A stretch of DNA of 64,000 nucleotides from Deferribacteraceae bacterium UBA6799 (lineage in GTDB: Bacteria; Chrysiogenota; Deferribacteres; Deferribacterales; Geovibrionaceae): positions 325,559 to 389,558 of the forward strand of contig DKFJ01000010.1 in assembly GCA_002452335.1 (NCBI GenBank), written 5' to 3'. The translations under genes and the position numbers were made by a program. Shown piece by piece: positions 33,623 through 42,208 of this stretch; within the stretch, counting starts at the first letter, position 1; each line of letters opens with the position of its first letter. The notes under the pieces are model-generated. The model saw nothing but the letters and a program-made list of their open reading frames with translations. It did not search any database and was not told where the DNA came from.

Positions 33623-34402
33623 ATGTACGAATACAGATTTAAACAACTTTCCGAAGATTCCGTTCTGGCTCTCGAAGAGAGAGGGCTCTATCCTATAGAA
33701 GAAGACTTTAAAGGACAGGACATCTGCTTTGTGGTCTATTATGAAGACAGGCTGGAGGATATCATTCCTGACGAGTGGTTTTCCAGAGTCGAGGTGCAGG
33801 ACACCGGATGGGACACCAAGTGGAAAGAATTCATCAAACCGGGCAACCTGACCGACACGCTGAAATATATTTTCGATACGGACGGCGTGTCCGATGAGAA
33901 TACCATCATCATAAACCCCGCTATGGCTTTCGGCACAGGGACTCATGCCACCACCAGATGCGCCGCCAGACTTTCGGAACCGGTGGTCGCCGGTAAAACA
34001 GTGGCTGATGTGGGATGCGGCAGCGGGATACTCGCCATCGCCGCGGCAAAAAGAGGGGCTTCACAGCTCTATGCTTTTGATATCGATCCGGACGCTCTGG
34101 GCAATACGCTTGAGAATATCGGGCTGAACCATTGCGACAACATCAGCGCATGGACAGGCGGCATAGAGAGTCTGGGGGTTAAGACAGACGTGGTGATAGC
34201 GAATATAATCACCAGCGTGCTGAAGATGATACACCCTCATGTTCTGGAGATGGCACCGGAATATATCGTTTATTCAGGTATACTTCAGGAAGAGTACGAA
34301 GAATTTATGAAAGAGATAGATATAAAGGACTATGAGATCGTTAACACCGCTCAGGAGGCTGAGTGGTGCGGGGTGCTTCTAAGATGCCGTACACAGCGGT
34401 AA
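33623..34402 (+). CDS. prmA: Ribosomal protein L11 methyltransferase
   Basis: SAM-dependent methyltransferase of 259 residues. The N-terminal domain that recognises L11 ends near DTGWDTKWKEFIKPG. The catalytic domain has NPAMAFGTGTHATTR, a PrmA hallmark, then the SAM loop VADVGCGSGILAIAAAKRG and the acidic strand YAFDIDPDAL. IANIITSVLKMIHPHV follows. The end overlaps the phosphatase gene by 19 bases, so the next protein is translated from within it. Confidence 0.94.
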   Translation: MYEYRFKQLSEDSVLALEERGLYPIEEDFKGQDICFVVYYEDRLEDIIPDEWFSRVEVQDTGWDTKWKEFIKPGNLTDTLKYIFDTDGVSDENTIIINPAMAFGTGTHATTRCAARLSEPVVAGKTVADVGCGSGILAIAAAKRGASQLYAFDIDPDALGNTLENIGLNHCDNISAWTGGIESLGVKTDVVIANIITSVLKMIHPHVLEMAPEYIVYSGILQEEYEEFMKEIDIKDYEIVNTAQEAEWCGVLLRCRTQR

Positions 34403-35154
34403 TCGGGGATGTGCACGGCTGCGTGCGCACTCTGGACAGACTCGTAGACAGAATAGAATCAAGATTCAGCGATGTCAGCTACATCTCTCTGGGTGATATA
34501 GTGGACAGAGGCATGCACAGCATTGAGGTCACCAAGATTTTCATGGAGCTTCAGAAGCAGGACAGATTCCGCATGCTGAAAGGCAACCACGAAGACATGA
34601 TGATGGATTATGCCTCATTCACCATGGCATATCCGGAAAACGCATGGTTCGCCACAGGCGGTAAACTGACTATATCCTCATTCTCCGGTCATGCGCTGGA
34701 TAATCAGCTTACGCTGAAAACCATCAGAAACGTTGATTTTCTGCCGTATCTGGAGCCTTATCTCGATTTTTTCCGCAGTGCTGAGAATTACTTCGGATAC
34801 GACTATCCCATGAACAAATTTCTCTTCTCTCACGCAGGTCTCGGACCATCCGGCGGCAAAGCCGGCGGGGTGAACGAATACAGCTACCGCAAGGATTATC
34901 TCTATTTCTGGAGCCGTGACACAGACAGAAGTACCAGGCAGCATTTCGGATATTCTATGGTGCACGGACACACCCCTGTAAAGAAGGTGGACGCCCAGCA
35001 CAATCCCCGGATGCCCTATGTAAACCGTAACAAGGCTGGGGAGCTGGTCAGTGTCAATCTGGACACAGGCTGCGTATACGGCTATGCGTTAAGCTCGATG
35101 GTGATAGACGATCAGGGGCATTTTGAGTTTCTGAGCGAGAGGTGCATGGATTGA
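34384..35154 (+). CDS. Metallophosphatase of the PrpE/PP1 type
   Basis: Serine/threonine-protein phosphatase-like enzyme of about 256 residues. The bimetal motifs are AVIGDVHGC, SLGDIVDRG, MLKGNHEDM and FLFSHAG, with MVHGHTPVK near the end. These match the bacterial PrpA/PrpE and ApaH-like group, which removes phosphate from proteins or from diadenosine polyphosphates; the sequence does not decide. The ATG at 34384 begins the conserved strand and lies inside the end of prmA. The end overlaps rsmE by four bases. Confidence 0.88.
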   Translation: MPYTAVIGDVHGCVRTLDRLVDRIESRFSDVSYISLGDIVDRGMHSIEVTKIFMELQKQDRFRMLKGNHEDMMMDYASFTMAYPENAWFATGGKLTISSFSGHALDNQLTLKTIRNVDFLPYLEPYLDFFRSAENYFGYDYPMNKFLFSHAGLGPSGGKAGGVNEYSYRKDYLYFWSRDTDRSTRQHFGYSMVHGHTPVKKVDAQHNPRMPYVNRNKAGELVSVNLDTGCVYGYALSSMVIDDQGHFEFLSERCMD

Positions 35155-35837
35155 AACGGATATTTTATGAAGGACGCATAGACGGGATATTTCAGCTGGA
35201 GGGTGACTATTTTCATTATCTGAAAAACGTCATCAGGGCGAAAGAGGGCGATGTGTTCGAGGTGCTGTCCACGGACAAGCTGGCGGTGTGCTCTGTGAAA
35301 GAGCTGGGCAAACGCCACGCGCTGATATCCGCCGATTCTGTCAGAGACGCCGTGAGGCACGGATACAGGCTGAAGGTCTATCAGTGCCTGCTGAAGCGTG
35401 AGTACATGGACTTTGCCGTGGAAAAATACAGCGAGCTCGGGGCGACTGAGATAGTCCCAGTTATCAGCCGCAGAAGCCTGAACGAGCTGAAGGATAAGAC
35501 AAAGGACAGATTTACGGATATAGCCGTGAAGGCTGTTTTGCAGTCGGAGAACGAACAGCTTCCCGTTATCAGGGACAGTATAAAGATAGAGGATGTGCAG
35601 GCGGACGAGGAGACCAACATCATTTTTTATGAACGCTGCGCACAAAAAAGTATGCCTGAGATATCCAGAAACATGAGCATGATAATCGGTCCGGAGGGCG
35701 GGTTCACTGACGAGGAATACGACATGCTCGTGTCAAAAGGCTTTCTGCCTGTGCGCCCCATAGATCAGATACTGAAGGCGGAGACCGCCAGCGTGGTTTT
35801 CACCGGGCTGGTGCGCATGATGCAGGATAATCTGTGA
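35151..35837 (+). CDS. rsmE: 16S rRNA m3U1498 methyltransferase
   Basis: SPOUT methyltransferase of about 228 residues that methylates U1498 of 16S rRNA. The N-terminal PUA-like domain has FQLEGDYFHYLKNVIRAKEGD. The SAM-binding trefoil knot is in MIIGPEGGFTDEEYDML and LKAETASVVFTGL. The TTG at 35151 was chosen as start because GAGG lies 8 bases upstream; an in-frame GTG at 35142 would directly abut that SD. It sits in a run of translation-related genes: prmA, phosphatase, rsmE, tadA. Confidence 0.93.
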   Translation: MKRIFYEGRIDGIFQLEGDYFHYLKNVIRAKEGDVFEVLSTDKLAVCSVKELGKRHALISADSVRDAVRHGYRLKVYQCLLKREYMDFAVEKYSELGATEIVPVISRRSLNELKDKTKDRFTDIAVKAVLQSENEQLPVIRDSIKIEDVQADEETNIIFYERCAQKSMPEISRNMSMIIGPEGGFTDEEYDMLVSKGFLPVRPIDQILKAETASVVFTGLVRMMQDNL

Positions 35838-36307
35838 TGGAAATCAGCGATACAGATAAAAAGTTTATGCTTCTCGCCATAGAACAGGCGAAGATAGCGG
35901 AATCAGAAGGCGAGGTTCCCATAGGCGCCGTGGTGGTGTGTAACGGCGAGGTGATCGGCAGAGGCTATAACACCAAAAACAGCGGTAAGTCGGCTCTGCA
36001 CCATGCGGAGATCAAGGCGATAGAGGACGCGTCATCAAAGATAGGCGACTGGAGGCTGGATGAATGCAGTCTGTATGTGACTCTGGAACCCTGTCTGATG
36101 TGCTCCGGAGCTATTATCCACGCCAGGATCAGAAACGTTTTTTTCGGCGCGGAAGAGCCCAAATTCGGCGGAGTGGTTTCTCTGGCTCATACATTCGATA
36201 TAGAGGGGCTGAACCACAGGGTGAACTACATCGGCGGGCTTTATGTTGATGAGATACAGACCATGATGAAAGTTTTTTTCAGAACTATCAGAGAAAAAAA
36301 GAAATAG
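35837..36307 (+). CDS. tadA: tRNA-specific adenosine deaminase
   Basis: Deaminates the wobble adenosine of tRNA-Arg to inosine; 156 residues. The zinc-site and proton-shuttle motif HHAEIKAIEDAS and the second zinc motif LEPCLMCSGAIIHARI are intact. FGAEEPKFGGVVSL is typical of the family. Start overlaps the rsmE stop (TGATG). Followed by a dispersed palindromic repeat, with priA convergent. Confidence 0.94.
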   Translation: MEISDTDKKFMLLAIEQAKIAESEGEVPIGAVVVCNGEVIGRGYNTKNSGKSALHHAEIKAIEDASSKIGDWRLDECSLYVTLEPCLMCSGAIIHARIRNVFFGAEEPKFGGVVSLAHTFDIEGLNHRVNYIGGLYVDEIQTMMKVFFRTIREKKK

Positions 36308-36312
36308 TTCCT

Positions 36313-36396
36313 GTCACTGCGAGCCAATAAAATTGGCGTGGCAGTCTAATACGTTTAGCTGATTGTTTGAGATTACTTCGTTTCACTCGTAATGAC
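36313..36396. repeat. Dispersed palindromic intergenic repeat (REP/MITE-like)
   Basis: An 84-base element between the convergent tadA and priA genes. Its ends are inverted repeats, GTCACTGCGAG on the left and CTCGTAATGAC on the right (9 of 11 bases pair). An inner hairpin CCAATAAAATTGG lies near the left end. The ends match the widely known bacterial repeat type whose termini read GTCATTGCGAG and whose arms include GGCAATCTC-like sequence (here GGCAGTCTA and TTTGAGATTAC). It is probably noncoding and non-autonomous. I saw no second copy in this window. Confidence 0.75.
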
Positions 36397-36405
36397 GTAT
36401 ATTGG

Positions 36406-38352
36406 TTACATAAAAAACTGCGGATCACGGTCGAATTTGATCCTCAGACTGGTTTTCACCTGTTCTTTCAACGATGCTGACGCTATCTGAATCAGCCGTG
36501 TCATTTCCTGATTTGTCTTCGATTTTATCACTATTCCGTAACGGTATCTGTTGGCTATCTTATACACCGGCGCCTGAGCGGGATAAAAGATCTCCGATCC
36601 CTCAGAATATCTTTTCAGAGTATCATAGATAAAGAAAGCGGCTTCTCTGACATTGTCCTCTTTGGCGTGGGAGAGAGTTATCCGGCACATTTTGTAAAAA
36701 GGCGGATAGTTGAACGTTCTGCGCTTGATCAGCTCCATGTCATAGAAAGCGGTGTCGGCGCAGTTCAGCCTGCTGAATACATCCAGCTCCGGAACATTCG
36801 TCTGAATGATCACCCGTCCTCTGGTGGAGGCTCTGCCAGCCCGTCCCGCCACCTGAAGCAGCAGCTGATAGGCTCTCTCGTTCGCTCTGAAATCAGGCAG
36901 AGAGAACATGTTGTCTATGTTTATGACGCCAGCCAGTGTCACGTTTTTAAAATCAAGCCCCTTGGCCACAAGCTGAGTTCCCGCCATGATGGAATATTCG
37001 CCGTTTTCGAAACTTTTCAGCATTTTCGACAGCTCTTTATAGCTTGAGGCGCTGTCTGTGTCCATGCGCAGGATCTTTTCACCGAAGATGGTCTCCAGAG
37101 CTTCGGCTACCTTCTCTGTGCCGGCTCCGTAGTCTCTCATGTCGTCACTGCCGCAGGCATGGCATTTCGGGCGTCTGATCTCCTGTGAGCAGTAGTGGCA
37201 TTTGCACACGCCTTTTGATTTATAGTAGGTCACCGCCACTGAACAGTTGGAACAGTTCAGTATCTGCCCGCATTTTTGGCAGTAGAGAGTGTGGGAATAT
37301 CCCTTGCGGTTTATCAGCAGTATGACCTGCTCGCCCCTTTGCAGTGTGTTGTATATCTCCGTGTGGAGTCTGTCGGAGAGTATTCCGCCTATCATGTCCT
37401 CATGTTTGGTATCCACTATCTCGATGTCAGGCATATCGGTATCCGGACGGCAGGGGATGGCGTGGTAGTGATATCTTCCCTCTCTGGCGTTCTGCCAGCT
37501 CTCAACCGAGGGCGTGGCGCTGGAGAGTATCACAGGTATGCCTAGTATCTTCGCGTAGAGCACAGCCATGTCACGCAGGTGATAGGGCGGGTTCTCCTCC
37601 TGCTTGTAGCTGCTCTCGTGTTCCTCGTCCACCACGATGAGCCCTATGTCATCTGCCGGCAAAAACAGTGCGCTTCTGGCGCCCAGCACCATAGGCAAAA
37701 GCCCTTTATTAAAAGTCCAGAAGGTCTCTTTGCGTTTTTTCGGAGTTTTTTTACTGTGGTATGACATCACGTCAAAACCGATACGTTTGGACAGTCTCTC
37801 TTCCATCTGTGGGGTCAGGGATATTTCAGGTACCAGATACATTACCTTTTTGCCGTCCGCTATCACCTGCTTCGCCAGCTCTATAAAAACTTCCGTCTTG
37901 CCGCTTCCGGTCACTCCGTGTACCAGATGGGTGGAGAATCCGTTTTCCAGATGGGGGAGGATAGACTCGTATACGCTGGTCTGCGCCTGACTCAGGGTGA
38001 GGTCGGAGGGGGTGTATCTCTTCGGCTCCGCCGGAGAGGGTTCGGAGGCCAGAATAGTTTCTGACAGAACGCCTTTCAGCACGCCGCCCAGATGGGCGCA
38101 GTAATATGATGAGATGCCTTTCAGCAGTTTCAGATAGTTTTCACTGAATACAGGATAGTTGTCCGGAGCTTCTAATATGTCTCTGTAGGTGATGTCCTCT
38201 TTCGGCTCGGGGTTTTCGCCGAGCACTATACCCCACAGGTCTCTTCTGCCCAGAGGAACATGGACTCTCTGCCCCTGTTTCAGCTCTGTTTCAGAGGTGT
38301 AGGTGTATATTCCCCCCACCGGAACGGGCAGGAGGACATCGTAATACTTCAT
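36406..38352 (-). CDS. priA: Primosomal protein N' (replication restart helicase)
   Basis: PriA helicase of 648 residues that reloads the replisome at collapsed forks. The 3'-end binding domain begins at YYDVLLPVPVGG. Helicase motifs are HGVTGSGKTEVF (Walker A), LIVVDEEHESSYKQ (motif II) and LSSATPSVESW. The zinc-binding insert has eight cysteines in four pairs (CQKCGQILNCSNCS and later CKCHYC, CHACGS). The ATG at 38352 overlaps the acyl-CoA synthetase stop as ATGA. Last gene of the long minus-strand operon. Confidence 0.96.
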   Translation of the reverse strand: MKYYDVLLPVPVGGIYTYTSETELKQGQRVHVPLGRRDLWGIVLGENPEPKEDITYRDILEAPDNYPVFSENYLKLLKGISSYYCAHLGGVLKGVLSETILASEPSPAEPKRYTPSDLTLSQAQTSVYESILPHLENGFSTHLVHGVTGSGKTEVFIELAKQVIADGKKVMYLVPEISLTPQMEERLSKRIGFDVMSYHSKKTPKKRKETFWTFNKGLLPMVLGARSALFLPADDIGLIVVDEEHESSYKQEENPPYHLRDMAVLYAKILGIPVILSSATPSVESWQNAREGRYHYHAIPCRPDTDMPDIEIVDTKHEDMIGGILSDRLHTEIYNTLQRGEQVILLINRKGYSHTLYCQKCGQILNCSNCSVAVTYYKSKGVCKCHYCSQEIRRPKCHACGSDDMRDYGAGTEKVAEALETIFGEKILRMDTDSASSYKELSKMLKSFENGEYSIMAGTQLVAKGLDFKNVTLAGVINIDNMFSLPDFRANERAYQLLLQVAGRAGRASTRGRVIIQTNVPELDVFSRLNCADTAFYDMELIKRRTFNYPPFYKMCRITLSHAKEDNVREAAFFIYDTLKRYSEGSEIFYPAQAPVYKIANRYRYGIVIKSKTNQEMTRLIQIASASLKEQVKTSLRIKFDRDPQFFM

Positions 38353-39884
38353 ATGTTGAGGACTCGCCTTTTCAGCTCCCTTTTCAGCACTTTTCCTGTG
38401 GCGGTCATGGGCATATCCTCGCACAGATGTATGTGTTTTGGTATTTTGAAATGCGCCAGCGACTTTCTCAGGTAGCTCTTGATATCCGTTTCGGATACAG
38501 TGAAGCCGGGTTTCGGCTTGATATAGGCAACGGGAATCTCGCCGCTGTTCTTATCAGGCAGACCTATCACCGCCGCAGCCTCAACAGACTCGTGCTTGTG
38601 GAGCAGTTCTTCTATCTCTCTGGGATAAACGTTTATGCCTTTAACTATAATCAGGTCTTTCTTGCGGTCTACTATGTAGATGTAGCCTTCCTCGTCCAGC
38701 TTGGCCAGATCTCCGGTGAAGAGCCATCCGTTTCTAAGCGTCATGTCGGTTAGTCCGGGCATGTTCCAGTAACCGGTCATCACGTTCGGACCTTTCACTA
38801 TCAGCTCGCCCACTGTGCCGACTGGCTGTTCCACTTCGTTTTCGTCCACGACCTTCACCTCAACGTCAGGCAGGGCAGGTCCGACAGAAAGCGGTTTCTG
38901 ACGCTCCAGAGTGTTGCAGCTGACCACGGGGGAAGCTTCGGACAGTCCGTATCCCTCTACTATGGGGCGTTTGAATTTTTCTCTGAAACGGTTCAGTGTC
39001 TCCTCCGGCAGGGGAGCGCCTCCGCTCACATGCAGACGCACGGGATAGACGAATTTAACGAACCATCTCGGCATTTTTGATCTGATGAGCGCTGTGTATA
39101 CCTGCGGAACGCCCAGAAAGAATGTGGGGCGCTGGAACAGCAGGATGTTTCTGAATGATTTTTTCTTAAGATCAGCCACGCTGCCGAGAATTATGATCGA
39201 TGATCCGGAATAGGTGGGCAGAATGACGCAGGTCATCAGGGCGTATGCGTGAAAAGACGGGAGAAACAGCAGAAACCTGTCGTTCACCGTCACTCTGAAT
39301 CTTTCCAGACAGGCCTTGGCGTTCGATACCAGATTGGAATGAGTCAGCATGGCGCCCTTCGGGTGTCCCGTGGTGCCTGATGAATATATGAAAACAGCGT
39401 GGTCGGAAGGAGTTACCTCGGTTTGAGGTTTCTGGTCCGTAACCTTGTTTATCAGCCGGACAATGTTCTCTGATGAAAATTTCGTATCTTCGTATGTCAT
39501 CACCGTCTTCAGAGAGGGACATCTGTCTGTGATTCCTTCCGCCACTTCTTTAAAAGCGGATGAGGTAATGAAGAGCTTAGCTCCTGAATCGTTGATGATG
39601 TATACCACCTCTTCCTGAATGAAAAAGGTGTTGATGGGGATGCATACGCATCCGGCTTTCAATATTCCGAAAAGGCTGATGAAGAACTCAGGGCTGTTCT
39701 CCAGCATCAGGGCGATCCTGTCGCCTTTGCTTATGCCTCTTTTATGCAGCAGATTTGCCAGTTTGTTAGCTTTGGAGTTTATCTCTCTGTAGCTGTATTT
39801 ATCTTTTTCGAATGTCAGATACTTTTTAGAACCCCTGAGCGATGCCTGCTCCTCAAGAGCCTTGTGCACCAGATCAATAGGCAT
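38349..39884 (-). CDS. AMP-forming acyl-CoA synthetase
   Basis: Adenylate-forming enzyme of 511 residues, long-chain fatty-acid CoA ligase type. The P-loop is IYSSGTTGHPKGAMLTH, the adenine motif is EGYGLSEASPVVS, the hinge motif is YIYIVDRKKDLIIVKG and the C-terminal catalytic Lys is in TATGKVLKREL. The chain length of the substrate cannot be read from sequence. It overlaps maf by about 10 bases and priA by 4, so it is part of the same operon. Confidence 0.92.
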   Translation of the reverse strand: MPIDLVHKALEEQASLRGSKKYLTFEKDKYSYREINSKANKLANLLHKRGISKGDRIALMLENSPEFFISLFGILKAGCVCIPINTFFIQEEVVYIINDSGAKLFITSSAFKEVAEGITDRCPSLKTVMTYEDTKFSSENIVRLINKVTDQKPQTEVTPSDHAVFIYSSGTTGHPKGAMLTHSNLVSNAKACLERFRVTVNDRFLLFLPSFHAYALMTCVILPTYSGSSIIILGSVADLKKKSFRNILLFQRPTFFLGVPQVYTALIRSKMPRWFVKFVYPVRLHVSGGAPLPEETLNRFREKFKRPIVEGYGLSEASPVVSCNTLERQKPLSVGPALPDVEVKVVDENEVEQPVGTVGELIVKGPNVMTGYWNMPGLTDMTLRNGWLFTGDLAKLDEEGYIYIVDRKKDLIIVKGINVYPREIEELLHKHESVEAAAVIGLPDKNSGEIPVAYIKPKPGFTVSETDIKSYLRKSLAHFKIPKHIHLCEDMPMTATGKVLKRELKRRVLNI

Positions 39885-40467
39885 TCAGCCCTCCGGGTCT
39901 GACACCGAATTTTATGAGCCTTTCAAAAAGCTCCGCAACGGGCAGACCGACCACATTGTCATAGCATCCGTCTATCTTTTCCACCATCAGGCATCCCTTG
40001 CCCTGGATGGCGTATGAGCCCGCCTTGTCGAAGGGTTCTTCGGAATTGATGTACCATTTGATGAAATTGTCGCTGTAGTTTTTGAAATATACGTCTGTGG
40101 TTCTGAAAAATCTTTCGCAGACGGCGGCTCTTTTATTGATGATGGCGACACCTGTTGTCACCTGATGTTTTTTGTTTCTGAGGAACTGAAGGGTGGACAT
40201 TACATCCTCTTCGCCCCTGGGTTTGCCGAATATCTGTCCTTCGCAGGAAACGATGGTGTCGGCGGCGATGATGAACGCCTCGTCATAGATATTCGCCACG
40301 TCATAGCCTTTCATAGCGGCGTTTTTGATGGTCAGATCCCCCACCGGGATTTCCGGATTCATATCTTCTATCGCTTTGGATGTGACATACTGAAAGTTGA
40401 TGCCTATTCGGGTCATTAGTTCTCTTCGTCTGGGAGACCCGCTCGCCAGAATTACTTTTTGAAACAT
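39874..40467 (-). CDS. maf: Maf-family nucleotide pyrophosphatase
   Basis: Nucleoside triphosphate pyrophosphatase of about 197 residues that cleans up dTTP/UTP or modified nucleotides. Family motifs are ILASGSPRRRELM at the N-terminus, AADTIVSCEGQIFGKPR (catalytic Asp) and FDKAGSYAIQGKGCLMVEKIDG. The ATG at 40467 is preceded by AAGGTG at a good distance; a GTG three codons earlier is less likely. It overlaps the Gx-transporter gene by 16 bases and the acyl-CoA synthetase gene at its end. Confidence 0.93.
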   Translation of the reverse strand: MFQKVILASGSPRRRELMTRIGINFQYVTSKAIEDMNPEIPVGDLTIKNAAMKGYDVANIYDEAFIIAADTIVSCEGQIFGKPRGEEDVMSTLQFLRNKKHQVTTGVAIINKRAAVCERFFRTTDVYFKNYSDNFIKWYINSEEPFDKAGSYAIQGKGCLMVEKIDGCYDNVVGLPVAELFERLIKFGVRPGGLNAY

Positions 40468-40988
40468 GAGATGCACCTTTCATCCTCTCTGATGTTATTT
40501 ATGATCACTTTTGTAATGTATCCAGTGGCGGCTCCTGCCAGCACGGAAAAAAAGCAAAAATAGGGTAATAAGTTATAGATCGCATCGGTTTTTATGTAAA
40601 GATTTTTTACCACGAAGAATTGTAAACATATGTGCGCAAGCGCACCCAGAGCGCCTATGGATACGGGGGACAGTATCCGCCTCAGTATCAGATAGGACAG
40701 AGCCATAGCGGCGGTGGACGCCATAGTGGCGGGGAGAGAGATAGACATCTTCACCACCAGATTTCCGGTGAGCAGAGGCACCAGAATGGACTTGGTGACC
40801 GCCACATAGAAAGCCGCAGGAATATCCAGCAGATATATGCAGAGCATTATGCCGATGTTCGACAGACCGATACGCACACCGGGAACGGGGAGGGCGATGA
40901 AAGATTCCAGAACGCCCAGAGAAACCGTCATGGCTGCGAAAAGCCCTGTCATGGCAAGTCTGTTGTGTCTATTGTGAGATAGCGTCAT
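40452..40988 (-). CDS. Gx transporter family membrane protein
   Basis: Integral membrane protein of 178 residues with about five helices and a Cys pair at the C-terminus (RCISC). GLSNIGIMLCIYLLDIPAAF and VKSILVPLLTGNL-like sequence match the family once labelled heptaprenyl diphosphate synthase component I, now seen as ECF-like transporters. It often occurs with NusG-II proteins, ApbE and polyprenyl synthetases, as here. The substrate is unknown. It overlaps the NusG-II gene by 20 bases. Confidence 0.87.
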   Translation of the reverse strand: MTLSHNRHNRLAMTGLFAAMTVSLGVLESFIALPVPGVRIGLSNIGIMLCIYLLDIPAAFYVAVTKSILVPLLTGNLVVKMSISLPATMASTAAMALSYLILRRILSPVSIGALGALAHICLQFFVVKNLYIKTDAIYNLLPYFCFFSVLAGAATGYITKVIINNIREDERCISCFKK

Positions 40989-41313
40989 AGTCCTGTTCTT
41001 TGCACTCTATCACGAGCGCCAGATGCTTGGGAACGCACACGGCGGTGTCTCCGCAGCTCTTAACCCAGCCCTGTTTTATACATATCTTATTGGGGCAGTT
41101 GGACTCCACAAATCTTGCGCCTTCCTCGGATGTTTCTATCAGAACGTGTCCGTTGTCCAGCTTTAGAAAATCTTTTTGCAGGGTCAGCTCGGTTTTTATA
41201 TTATTGTTTATCAGATAGAGTCTTTTCTCGCCTTCGTGTCCTCTGAACATGAAAAAGACGACACCGCACAGAAGCAAGGCTATAAATATCAGGTCTGATT
41301 TATTTTTTTTCAA
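40969..41313 (-). CDS. NusG domain II-containing protein
   Basis: Small protein of 114 residues with one N-terminal membrane span (about 8-24) and a soluble NusG domain II-type beta domain. The family motif is ESNCPNKICIKQGWV followed by CGDTAVCVPKHLALVIE, with four cysteines that may form disulphides or bind metal outside the cytoplasm. It is not the transcription factor NusG. Proteins of this type are regularly encoded beside ApbE and Gx transporters, which points to a role in maturation of extracytoplasmic flavoproteins. Overlaps apbE by 14 bases. Confidence 0.86.
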   Translation of the reverse strand: MKKNKSDLIFIALLLCGVVFFMFRGHEGEKRLYLINNNIKTELTLQKDFLKLDNGHVLIETSEEGARFVESNCPNKICIKQGWVKSCGDTAVCVPKHLALVIECKEQDYDAISQ

Positions 41314-42208
41314 AGTCTTCCCAGCCGCAGAGTTTTACGATCTTATCATTGACGGTGTATAAAAGTACAGGCGTTTTGAGTTTTTTGCATTTCACCGACA
41401 CCTCTTTTCTGTTCATCAGAAAAAAAGCGGTGGCAAGCCCGTCCGCCTCTTCGGCTGATTCGGCTATCACGCTGACGCTGTGATAGAATGGAGGGTTTTC
41501 TCCTGTGGTAGCGTCAAAAATATGGAATATTCTTCTGCCGTCTTTAGCTGTAAAAAATCTCTCATAGTCTCCGCTGGTGGCTACCGCCATGTTTTCCAGA
41601 TTTATCACGGAGATATGGTCTCTTGTGTTCAGAGGGTGCTGAATGGCGATCCGCCATTTTCTGTCAGGTCTTTTGCCCATGGCATAGAGATCGCCTCCGG
41701 CGTTCACCATAGCGTTTTTCACTCCGTCGTCTCTGATGGACTGTATCGCCTCATCTATGATCCATCCCTTAGCGTAGGCTCCCAGATCGATGTAGATGTT
41801 CTGGGCTCTGCTGATATTATCCAGCGCCTGTTCCACCGACTGGTCGCTCGGCACGGAATAGTTTCCGTCTGGGAAACCATAGAGTCTGGATATTGTGGCG
41901 GATGCGATGTTGAATCTGCCGTCGGTCAGCGTTTCGTATATTTTGCCCCGTTTTATCAGCTCGGATATGTCGTATACAGGGGTATAGCTGTTGTTTCTGT
42001 TGAATTTTGCCGTCTCTTCCTTCACCAGTGCTTCCAGCGTATTTATTCTGTTTCGGGAGTCTATTATGGCGTTCTGACTGCTTTCGGGGACTGTTACGGA
42101 CACGAAAGTGCCCATTGCGTAAAACTGCTCGGTCTTATAGGTTTCGCCGCATCCGGCGGTGATGAGTGTCAGAAGCAGAAAGGCAGAGAGGCGGAACATC
42201 CTGGACAT
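41300..42208 (-). CDS. apbE: FAD:protein FMN transferase, lipoprotein
   Basis: ApbE flavin transferase of 302 residues that attaches FMN to Thr/Ser of exported respiratory proteins such as NqrC or RnfG. A lipobox (LITAGC) puts it at the outer face of the inner membrane. Motifs are YAMGTFVSVTV, IDLGAYAKGWIIDEA, NAGGDLYAMG and VATSGDYERFF. No Rnf or Nqr subunits are in the window, so the flavoprotein target lies elsewhere. The gene starts 40 bases inside the end of amrS. Confidence 0.93.
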   Translation of the reverse strand: MSRMFRLSAFLLLTLITAGCGETYKTEQFYAMGTFVSVTVPESSQNAIIDSRNRINTLEALVKEETAKFNRNNSYTPVYDISELIKRGKIYETLTDGRFNIASATISRLYGFPDGNYSVPSDQSVEQALDNISRAQNIYIDLGAYAKGWIIDEAIQSIRDDGVKNAMVNAGGDLYAMGKRPDRKWRIAIQHPLNTRDHISVINLENMAVATSGDYERFFTAKDGRRIFHIFDATTGENPPFYHSVSVIAESAEEADGLATAFFLMNRKEVSVKCKKLKTPVLLYTVNDKIVKLCGWEDFEKK

